A stretch of 5,165 nt of DNA, taken from Candidatus Woesebacteria bacterium (GTDB lineage: Bacteria; Patescibacteriota; Microgenomatia; UBA10105; UBA927). The position numbers and the translations under genes were made by a program. The stretch lies in NCBI GenBank assembly GCA_020057765.1, contig JAGVFE010000094.1, positions 1 to 5,165 of the forward strand, in the 5' to 3' direction. Position 1 is the first letter of the stretch, and every line of letters begins with the position of its first letter. The notes beneath the pieces are model-generated. The model had not been told where the DNA came from. It did not search any database and saw nothing but the letters and a program-made list of their open reading frames with translations. Of this stretch, positions 1 to 5,165 are shown piece after piece.

Positions 1-2790
1 AAGATTTTTGAAAAATCCATCGAGTCGCGGCCAGCTGACAAAACGTGGACATTCCTTGACGGCCCGCCGTTTATTACCGGCCTTCCGCATTACGGGACGT
101 TGCTTTCGAGCATCCCCAAGGATTTGTTTCCGCGCTATTGGACTATGAAGGGCTATCGCGTGCGACGTGTGTGGGGTTGGGATTGCCATGGACTGCCTGC
201 GGAAAACAAGGTTGAGGAAAAACTTGGGGTTAAACGCAAGCAAGACATAGAAGAAAAAGTGGGCGTCAAAAAATTTATTGATGAGTGCAAGCTCTATGTG
301 CAGAGTGTTTCGAGCGAGTGGGAGTGGTACGTGGATCACATCGGCCGATGGGCGGACTTTACCAACGCCTACAAAACCATGGATATGCCCTATATGGAAA
401 CAGTCATGTGGGTATTTAAGCAAATGTATGAGAAAGACTATATTTACAAAGGACTTCGCGTGTCGCTCTATTGCCCGCACTGTTCTACTCCCGTTTCCAA
501 TTTTGAGGTTGCCATGGATCCGGATAACTATAAAGATGTCACTGAACCGACCGCTGTTTATAAATATCAATTAGTTGACCAACCCAATACATACGTACTC
601 GCTTGGTCAACGACGCCGTGGAATAAGATAGCAACACCTGCACTTGCAGTAAATCCATCACTCGATTACGTAAAAATTCGACAAGGCAATCAGCACTATA
701 TTCTCTCTGAGGCAAGCTTGCCTAAATTCGTGAATGAACCGTACGGCGTTGTTGAGAAATTTAAAGGCCAGCAGTTCGTCGGTAAAGAATTCATTCCTCA
801 TTACGATTTCTATAACATAGAGCCTGGTAAAAAGGCATTTATTGTGGTTGGCGGAGATTTTGTGACTGCTGACGAGGGCACGGGGATAGTCACGATAGCT
901 GCTTATGGCGAAGAGGATTTGGCAGCCATGCTTGCAAATAATATTCAAATAGTTCAGCACATTGATGATGAAGGCGTCATGAAACCCGATGTGCCAAAAT
1001 GGGCCGGTAAATACTACTTGGATACTAATCCGCTGGTCATAGAAGATTTACAGGCGCGAAATCTCATCTACCGAGTCGATGATTACGCCCATTCGGTGCC
1101 TACGTGTTGGCGGTGTCACACGCGGCTTATATATGCCCCGCAAGACGCGTGGTACGTCAACGTTCAAAAGCTCAAACCAAAACTCAAGGAAACCAATGAG
1201 GTGGTCAAATGGTACCCCCAACATTTCAAATACGGCCGGTATCTCAAGAGTCTTGAGGCGGCACCCGATTGGTGTATATCGCGGAGCCGATACTGGGGCT
1301 CTCCGGTGCCGGTCTGGGAGTGCGAGTGTGGAGAGCGCTTTGTCCCCGGTTCGATTGCGGAGCTGGAGGAGCGATCAGGCAAAAAAATTACTGATCTTCA
1401 TAAACCAGCAATTGATGACGTGACCGTTGTATGCGCAAAATGCGGCAAAATAGCACACCGAGTCCGCGAGGTCCTTGACAGCTGGATTGAAGCCGGATCC
1501 GCATCTTTTGCCGAGAGGCATTTTCCATTTGATCCTTCGACAAGCTCAGGACTTGAGGAGTTCTTTCCGCCAGATTTTATTGTTGAATACACAGGACAGA
1601 TCCGTGCGTGGTTTTATGTGCTGCATGTGATTTCCGTTGCACTCTTTGGTTCCCACGCATTTAAAAATGTCCTCGTCAGCGGCGTCATTTTAGGCACCGA
1701 TGGCCGGAAAATGAGCAAAAACTACGGCAACTATCCGGATCCCAAAGAAATGATCGCCAAATACGGGGGCGATGCTCTGCGCCTGTATCTCATGGGCAGT
1801 CCGGTTATGCACGGAGAAGATATACGAATTTCGGAGGAGCAGTACCGTAATGGTGTGCGAGGCCTCATGTTGGTTTTTTGGAACGCGTATAATTTTTTTG
1901 TGGTGTACGCAAGCGTGGACGGCTGGGTGCCAAAAAATGTAGCAAGTAGTAAGCAGCAAGTAGCAAGCGTTTTGGATGAGTGGATATTGGCTTTATTAGA
2001 CAACTTAGTTACTGATGTGACGAAGGCGCTGGAGGGTTATGACACGGTGGAAGGGGTACGGGCGATAGAAAAATTTGTTGATAATCTTTCGACGTGGTAT
2101 GTGCGCCGGAGCCGCGATCGCATTGGGGCGACTGCAGGCGATGCTGGCGACAAACATGCCTGTTACGAAACGTTTTACACGGTGCTTACGACGGCATGTA
2201 AAGTCATTGCCCCTTTTATTCCGTTTTTTGCCGAGGAAATGTATCGCAATCTTACCAAAGAAGCAAGCGTACACCTGGCCAAATGGCCAGAAATTTCAAA
2301 TTTCAAATTTCAAATTTCAAATTTGGAAGAAAAGATGGGGTTTGTTAGAAAAGCGTGCGAAATGGGGCACTCGCAGAGGAAAGAAAATAAGATGAAAGTG
2401 AGACAACCTCTTCAAAAATTCAAAATTCAAAATTCAAAATTCAAAATTGAAGACCAATTCGTTCAATTAATCAAAGACGAATTAAATATTAAAGAAATAA
2501 CGATTTCAGAAGGTGATGGAGAACTAAAGGTTGTGCTTGACACAACGATTACACCAGAGCTGGCAGCGGAAGGAATGGCGCGGGAGCTCATGCGCAAGAT
2601 ACAGATGCTCAGAAAAGAGACTGGGTGTAGAATAGATGAACGCGTCGGTCTCGTGCTTCCGGCAAGCTACAGGAATTTATCCGATGATTTGCTTGCGATG
2701 GTGAAACGCGAGACGTTGGCAGATACGACTACATGGGGAGCACATCTTTCTTTATCACGCTCATCGGGGAGATCCGACGGCACGTCGTAG
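1..2790 (+). CDS. ileS: Isoleucyl-tRNA synthetase, 5'-truncated by window edge
   Basis: This class I cytoplasmic enzyme charges tRNA-Ile with isoleucine using ATP and edits misactivated valine. The frame is open from base 1; the first visible residues (KIFEKSIE) normally lie about 25 residues in, so the true start is upstream and the TTG at 100 is not it. Seen in order: HIGH-type motif HYGT (88-99), GWDCHGLP (178-201), editing domain with STTPW (607-621) and GTGIVTIAAYGEED (877-918), CWRC (1105-1116), CISRSRYWGSPVPVW (1273-1317), two cysteine pairs (1321-1329, 1432-1443) likely binding zinc, KMSKN (1708-1722), the helical anticodon-binding domain with APFIPFFAEEMY, and the C-terminal KVRQPL and ELAAEGMARELMRKIQ region. 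929 residues are visible, so the whole protein is about 955, short for the eukaryote-like IleS2 type as I recall it. Odd points: four repeat-derived segments at 1531-2448, an altered HIGH motif, an altered editing motif, and a non-family tail overlapping rodA by 58 nt. Family identity is secure; ValRS and LeuRS fit worse. Confidence 0.97.
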   Translation, partial: KIFEKSIESRPADKTWTFLDGPPFITGLPHYGTLLSSIPKDLFPRYWTMKGYRVRRVWGWDCHGLPAENKVEEKLGVKRKQDIEEKVGVKKFIDECKLYVQSVSSEWEWYVDHIGRWADFTNAYKTMDMPYMETVMWVFKQMYEKDYIYKGLRVSLYCPHCSTPVSNFEVAMDPDNYKDVTEPTAVYKYQLVDQPNTYVLAWSTTPWNKIATPALAVNPSLDYVKIRQGNQHYILSEASLPKFVNEPYGVVEKFKGQQFVGKEFIPHYDFYNIEPGKKAFIVVGGDFVTADEGTGIVTIAAYGEEDLAAMLANNIQIVQHIDDEGVMKPDVPKWAGKYYLDTNPLVIEDLQARNLIYRVDDYAHSVPTCWRCHTRLIYAPQDAWYVNVQKLKPKLKETNEVVKWYPQHFKYGRYLKSLEAAPDWCISRSRYWGSPVPVWECECGERFVPGSIAELEERSGKKITDLHKPAIDDVTVVCAKCGKIAHRVREVLDSWIEAGSASFAERHFPFDPSTSSGLEEFFPPDFIVEYTGQIRAWFYVLHVISVALFGSHAFKNVLVSGVILGTDGRKMSKNYGNYPDPKEMIAKYGGDALRLYLMGSPVMHGEDIRISEEQYRNGVRGLMLVFWNAYNFFVVYASVDGWVPKNVASSKQQVASVLDEWILALLDNLVTDVTKALEGYDTVEGVRAIEKFVDNLSTWYVRRSRDRIGATAGDAGDKHACYETFYTVLTTACKVIAPFIPFFAEEMYRNLTKEASVHLAKWPEISNFKFQISNLEEKMGFVRKACEMGHSQRKENKMKVRQPLQKFKIQNSKFKIEDQFVQLIKDELNIKEITISEGDGELKVVLDTTITPELAAEGMARELMRKIQMLRKETGCRIDERVGLVLPASYRNLSDDLLAMVKRETLADTTTWGAHLSLSRSSGRSDGTS
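1531..1551 (+). repeat. Dispersed-type short repeat inside ileS, read as DPSTSSG
   Basis: The 21 bases GATCC-TTCGACAAGCTCAGGA (1531-1551) match a short repeat that I recall as scattered in CPR and some other bacterial genomes, where it is read as PSTSSG, PELVEG, LSLSKG or DKLRTG depending on frame and strand. Here it is in frame in ileS and encodes DPSTSSG in the loop between HFPF and the FIVEYTGQ block. Its two ends are roughly inverted (CCT...AGG). Only one copy is in this window, so calling it a repeat rests on memory of the motif, not on in-window recurrence. Confidence 0.6.
1939..1968 (+). repeat. Heptamer tandem array GTAGCAA x4 inside ileS
   Basis: Four tandem 7-bp units, GTAGCAA (1939-1945), GTAGTAA (1946-1952), GCAGCAA (1953-1959), GTAGCAA (1960-1966), followed by GC. 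It encodes VASSKQQVAS in the linker between the KMSKS-side domain and the first helix of the anticodon-binding domain (LDEWILALL). With an unmodified third unit the codon at 1954-1956 would be TAG; it is CAG. The other variant base (T at 1950) is synonymous (AGT for AGC). Confidence 0.85.
2275..2290 (+). repeat. Perfect inverted repeat CTGGCC-AAAT-GGCCAG
   Basis: A 6-bp perfect stem with a 4-base loop lies immediately before the AAATTTC array and could form a small hairpin. It also encodes the conserved LAKWPE segment of IleRS, so coding constraint may explain it entirely. No T-run follows, so it is not a terminator. Confidence 0.35.
2291..2324 (+). repeat. Heptamer tandem array AAATTTC x4.9 inside ileS
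   Basis: Four exact AAATTTC units (2291-2318) plus AAATTT (2319-2324), flanked by G on both sides. Counting the flanking Gs, 2290-2325 is exactly 12 codons, read as EISNFKFQISNL with a seven-residue period (ISNFKFQ). It occupies the variable linker between conserved HLAKWPE and LEEKM of the IleRS C-terminal region. The unit has no stop codon in any frame on this strand, while its complement (GAAATTT) contains TGA. Confidence 0.95.
2413..2448 (+). repeat. Heptamer tandem array CAAAATT x5 inside ileS
   Basis: One 8-bp unit CAAAAATT (2413-2420) followed by four exact CAAAATT units (2421-2448), 36 bp in total. It is read in frame as KFKIQNS-KFKI between conserved KVRQPL and FVQLIKDELNIKEI. The unit differs by one base from the CAAATTT rotation of the array about 90 bp upstream. 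The sense orientation is stop-free; the complement (AATTTTG) contains TGA. Confidence 0.95.
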
Positions 2791-3818
2791 ACTTGTTCCT
2801 TCTTTTGTGCCTAGCATCCTTTGGGTTATTTTTGCTTCTCACCATCAACAGCGGATTATTTATCCAACAGCTCGCGTATCTTGGGGTCGCGCTCCTGGTT
2901 TTGGGTGCCATATTGCTTATTGACGTCAGTCTCTTGGTTTGGTTGTCGCCATTTGCCTACGTTGGCGGCGTATTACTTCTTGTCATTTCGTATTTTGGTC
3001 CCATCATTCGGGGAGCCCGGCGGTGGATACTCATCGGTTCGGCACAACTGCAGACCTCGGAGATTGCCAAACCGTTGTTTCTTTTGGCCTACGCGTGGCT
3101 TATTGCCCGTTTACCGCCAAAAACGTTGCGCAATGTCGCCATACATGCGATCGTTTTTTTTCTTCCATTCCTCTTGGTGTTTAAACAGCCGGACTTGGGG
3201 ACCAGTTTGGTTTATGCGGCCAGTTGGCTGGCTATGATGATTGCCGGCGGGTTTCCGATCCGAACACTGGTTATCCTCGTACTTGTTGGTAGTGTTTTTA
3301 CGCCGTTTCTGTGGGGCAGGCTCCACAATTACCAGCAAGCCCGGATACTTACATTTCTTAACCCCGCACTTGACCCCAAGGGTGCTGGCTACAATGCGGT
3401 GCAATCCATGATTGCCGTAGGCTCCGGACAACTGATTGGTCGGGGACTGGGTCGCGGCACTCAGAGCCACCTGCGCTTTTTGCCCGAGTATCATACCGAT
3501 TTTATTTTTGCCACATTGGTGGAAGAGCTTGGTTTAGCCGGAGGGCTGTTGCTGCTGATTTTTTATGGCGCCATCCTTCTGCGCATTTTGCTGCCGCTTT
3601 TGCGCGGTGCGGTTGATCACGCTATGCCGTTTGTCTATGCCGTAGGGTTGGCTATGATGCTCCTGACGCAGGTATTTATCAATGCGGGCATGAACATGGG
3701 TATCATACCGATTACGGGCATTACCTTGCCCTTTGTATCCTATGGGGGCAGCTCGCTCTTGTCGATTGCCATCTCGTTTGGATTTTTGTGGGTGTTGCAG
3801 CGGCTCCGCACGCCGTAG
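2733..3818 (+). CDS. rodA: RodA-type SEDS peptidoglycan glycosyltransferase
   Basis: Polytopic membrane enzyme that polymerises lipid II into glycan strands during side-wall growth, normally paired with a class B PBP (PBP2; not in this window). The 361 residues give about ten hydrophobic segments (roughly 21-38, 45-66, 70-90, 107-126, 134-149, 156-172, 176-193, 264-284, 300-318, 338-356). SEDS signatures are all present: GARRW (94-98) with QTSEIAKP (107-114), KQPDLGTS (151-158), SMIAVGSGQLIGRGLGRGTQS (within 225-245), LPEYHTDFIF (250-259) with D256 at the catalytic aspartate position, EELG (264-267), and the C-terminal TGITLPFVSYGGSSL (328-342). The wording around 215-265 and NMGIIPITG favour RodA over FtsW. 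ATG 2733 is chosen because it is the only ATG before the first membrane segment and leaves a short basic cytoplasmic lead (EIRRH); TTG 2793, just after the ileS stop, would start inside membrane segment 1. No Shine-Dalgarno is visible. The start lies inside ileS, suggesting co-transcription. Confidence 0.93.
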   Translation: MGSTSFFITLIGEIRRHVVDLFLLLCLASFGLFLLLTINSGLFIQQLAYLGVALLVLGAILLIDVSLLVWLSPFAYVGGVLLLVISYFGPIIRGARRWILIGSAQLQTSEIAKPLFLLAYAWLIARLPPKTLRNVAIHAIVFFLPFLLVFKQPDLGTSLVYAASWLAMMIAGGFPIRTLVILVLVGSVFTPFLWGRLHNYQQARILTFLNPALDPKGAGYNAVQSMIAVGSGQLIGRGLGRGTQSHLRFLPEYHTDFIFATLVEELGLAGGLLLLIFYGAILLRILLPLLRGAVDHAMPFVYAVGLAMMLLTQVFINAGMNMGIIPITGITLPFVSYGGSSLLSIAISFGFLWVLQRLRTP

Positions 3819-3824
3819 TACAAT
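3819..3824 (+). promoter_or_regulatory. Possible -10 box (TACAAT) for rplU, nearly leaderless
   Basis: TACAAT at 3819-3824 matches the bacterial -10 consensus at five of six bases. A weak -35 candidate, TTGCAG (3795-3800), lies 18 nt upstream inside the end of rodA. Transcription would begin near 3831, only about two bases before the rplU ATG at 3833, giving an almost leaderless mRNA. That would fit the lack of any purine-rich ribosome-binding site in the 14-nt gap. The -35 match is poor and short AT-rich hexamers arise by chance, so this is tentative. Confidence 0.3.
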
Positions 3825-3832
3825 ATCAATCT

Positions 3833-4144
3833 ATGTTCGCAGTAGTTGCCATCGGCGGAAAACAATACAAAGTAGCCCAAGGAGACAAGGTGATTGTAGA
3901 CAAGCTTGCCGGGAGTGTCGGTGATACCGTTACCATTGATGCGGTCAAGCTGGTTTCTGATGGAAAATCCACGAAGGTAGGCACACCGACGGTTAAGGGT
4001 GCCAAAGTTACGGCAAAGATCGTGGCACAAGGCAAGGGTGAAAAAATTGATGTGCGGCGCTTTAAGTCCAAGGTTCGGGAAAGGAGACACGTGGGTTTTC
4101 GGCCCCAGATTACGACGTTGGAAATTGCCAGCATCACCGCATGA
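3833..4144 (+). CDS. rplU: 50S ribosomal protein L21
   Basis: Component of the large ribosomal subunit that binds 23S rRNA. The product is 103 residues, the usual L21 length (E. coli L21 is also 103). The N-terminus FAVVAIGGKQYKVAQGD (2-18) is the family signature; VGTPTVKGAKVTAKIVAQGKG (within 49-69) and the basic RRFKSKVRERR (75-85) continue it. The C-terminal signature usually written GHRQ-x-x-T reads GFRPQITTLEI (88-98), a divergence noted as a finding. ATG 3833 is preferred to GTG or ATG codons further upstream, because an upstream start at 3788 would add fifteen non-family residues overlapping the rodA end. It follows rodA by 14 nt with no Shine-Dalgarno, and its TGA overlaps the next ATG (ATGA), indicating translational coupling to the methyltransferase. 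The common partner rpmA (L27) does not follow. Confidence 0.96.
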   Translation: MFAVVAIGGKQYKVAQGDKVIVDKLAGSVGDTVTIDAVKLVSDGKSTKVGTPTVKGAKVTAKIVAQGKGEKIDVRRFKSKVRERRHVGFRPQITTLEIASITA

Positions 4145-5165
4145 GCGGGTACCTATTCATCTTCGGCAACAGTCCACACTTGTCCCAAGCGGAACTCTCT
4201 GTCTTTTTTCCCAAACATGAATTGATTTGCCCGGATGTGGCTAAAGTTGAGGACGATCTTGACGTGACGGAATGGATTGGACGATTGGGGGGAACGGTCA
4301 AAATTGCAACCATCATCAATGAATTTTCCATCCTTGACCCAACGAGTATCGCCGAGCAGTTGCATAACATATCCACACACAAACTATCGTTTGGTATGAG
4401 TTCATATAGTAAGGATTTCCGCGTGCAAACTGCGTTCTTGCAGCAGGTAAAAGATAAACTTACGGCTGGCGGGTTATCTGCTCGATTCGTCGCGCCCAAA
4501 GAGGGAAATGTGCTTTCAAGCGTTGTGGTGGCAAAACAAGAGCTAATCGAGCTTGTGGTGGTAGGTAAAGAGGGGGAGTGGTTCGTAGGGCAGACGGTTG
4601 CAGTGCAGGATTTTGAAGAATGGAACAGACGAGATTATGGCCGGCCCGCTGTTGACGCCAAAGCTGGCATGCTCCCGCCCAAAGTGGCGCGCATGGCTGT
4701 CAACATTGCCAGGGGACAGGGGAAAACATTGCTTGACCCTTTTTGTGGCATGGGGACCATTTTAGGGGAAGCATTATTGAGTGGTTGGACAGTTATTGGG
4801 AGCGATCAGTCTACCGAAGTAATTGATAAGACGAGGAAAAATCTAGAGTGGCTCAAATTGCCAGAGTGGAAACTTTTGGTGAGCGATGCGACGCATATTT
4901 CAGAAAAAATTCCTCCGGAATCTGTGGATGCAATCGTGACGGAACCTTTTATGGGATCGACCGATATAAAATTTAAAGAAATAAAAAATACCATAAAAGG
5001 ACTTGAAAAACTTTATATAGGGTGTTTAAAAGATTGGTTGAAGATTTTAAAACCAGGAGGGAAAGTCGTCATTGCGTTGCCAGAGTATGCCATCGGCGGC
5101 AGGACGTATTTCGTGAAATCAGCAATTGACAGATGTGAAAGCCTTGGGTATACTGTTGTTGTCGG
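4141..5165 (+). CDS. TRM11/TrmG10-like THUMP-family RNA methyltransferase, 3'-truncated
   Basis: Probable SAM-dependent RNA methyltransferase; relatives (archaeal TrmG10, yeast Trm11) make m2G or m2,2G at tRNA position 10, but the substrate here is unproven. The frame is open from ATG 4141 to the window edge (341 codons, no stop). Residues about 1-150 are the weakly conserved THUMP-like N-terminal part, including GRLGGTVK (47-54). The Rossmann methyltransferase domain follows: motif I DPFCGMGTILGEAL (199-212), motif II acidic residue D222 in IGSDQS, motif III D249 in SDAT, a motif IV equivalent VTEPFMG (266-272) in place of the usual DPPY/NPPY, and LKPGGKVVIALPEY (303-316). The GMLPPKVARMAVNIA stretch (176-190) before motif I is typical of the family. 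The start overlaps the rplU stop by ATGA; no Shine-Dalgarno is seen, so expression probably depends on rplU translation. Only the C-terminal end is missing. Confidence 0.85.
   Translation, partial: MSGYLFIFGNSPHLSQAELSVFFPKHELICPDVAKVEDDLDVTEWIGRLGGTVKIATIINEFSILDPTSIAEQLHNISTHKLSFGMSSYSKDFRVQTAFLQQVKDKLTAGGLSARFVAPKEGNVLSSVVVAKQELIELVVVGKEGEWFVGQTVAVQDFEEWNRRDYGRPAVDAKAGMLPPKVARMAVNIARGQGKTLLDPFCGMGTILGEALLSGWTVIGSDQSTEVIDKTRKNLEWLKLPEWKLLVSDATHISEKIPPESVDAIVTEPFMGSTDIKFKEIKNTIKGLEKLYIGCLKDWLKILKPGGKVVIALPEYAIGGRTYFVKSAIDRCESLGYTVVV

Noticed and set aside
100..102. TTG as the start of ileS
   Set aside because: The same frame is open from base 1 and encodes conserved IleRS residues including the HIGH-type motif at 88-99, so the gene begins before the window.
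1398..1592. Antisense ORF containing PELVEG
   Set aside because: It is the complement of the ileS coding region and of the short repeat; no family match or start context.
2114..2121. GCGATCGC, the cyanobacterial HIP1 octamer
   Set aside because: A single copy inside ileS; no enrichment and no other cyanobacterial sign.
1939..2448. CRISPR-like array
   Set aside because: Units are 7 bp with no spacers and lie within a translated gene.
2766..2793. GGGGAG as a ribosome-binding site for a TTG start of rodA at 2793
   Set aside because: The spacing of about 22 nt is too long, and this start would cut into the first membrane segment.
3111..3494. Antisense ORF opposite rodA
   Set aside because: Shadow of a strongly supported SEDS gene; low-complexity product without motifs.
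3788..3832. Upstream extension of rplU from 3788
   Set aside because: It would add fifteen residues absent from the L21 family and overlap rodA; ATG 3833 gives the usual 103 residues beginning MFAVVAIGGKQY.
4142..4144. TGA read as glycine (Gracilibacteria/SR1 code)
   Set aside because: Stopping here gives a full-length L21 and an ATGA junction with the next gene; readthrough would add a non-family tail.
4134..4499. Antisense ORF opposite the methyltransferase N-terminus
   Set aside because: The sense frame is open to the window edge with clear methyltransferase motifs; the antisense product has no recognisable feature.
4970..5015. AT-rich patch in the methyltransferase as another repeat insertion
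   Set aside because: No periodic unit is present and the IKFKEIKNTIKG residues have the length of the usual variable helix after motif IV.

Overview
The window reads as a stretch of a bacterial genome, most likely from the Candidate Phyla Radiation (Patescibacteria). That assignment is an inference from four things: the style of the isoleucyl-tRNA synthetase (HYGT in place of HYGH, SWIEAGS-type motifs), very tight gene packing, no recognisable Shine-Dalgarno sequence before any of the three visible starts, and short repeats of a kind I associate with these genomes, here lying inside a coding gene. TGA acts as a normal stop: rplU ends on TGA at the usual L21 length, so the TGA-to-glycine code of Gracilibacteria/SR1 is unlikely.

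Layout, all on the + strand with almost no free space. (1) 1-2790: ileS, open at the left edge and lacking roughly its first 25 codons. (2) 2733-3818: rodA-type SEDS glycosyltransferase, whose start lies 58 nt inside the end of ileS. (3) 3833-4144: rplU (ribosomal protein L21), 14 nt after rodA, with a possible promoter that would give a nearly leaderless mRNA. (4) 4141-5165: a TRM11/TrmG10-like RNA methyltransferase, overlapping the rplU stop by ATGA and cut by the right edge. No tRNA, rRNA, CRISPR array, insertion sequence or convincing terminator was seen. No gene-free stretch exceeds 14 nt.

The genes form a housekeeping strip: tRNA charging, wall elongation, a large-subunit protein and probable RNA modification. 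The order suggests co-transcription more than a shared pathway, although rplU and the methyltransferase look translationally coupled and both concern translation.

The most unusual signal is inside ileS. Between 1531 and 2448 the essential synthetase gene carries four low-complexity or repeat-like segments, all read in frame: one 21-bp dispersed-type repeat encoding DPSTSSG, and three tandem arrays with a 7-bp period (GTAGCAA, AAATTTC, CAAAATT). Each sits where the family has a variable linker. In one array a single base change falls exactly where the repeat unit would have created an in-frame TAG stop.
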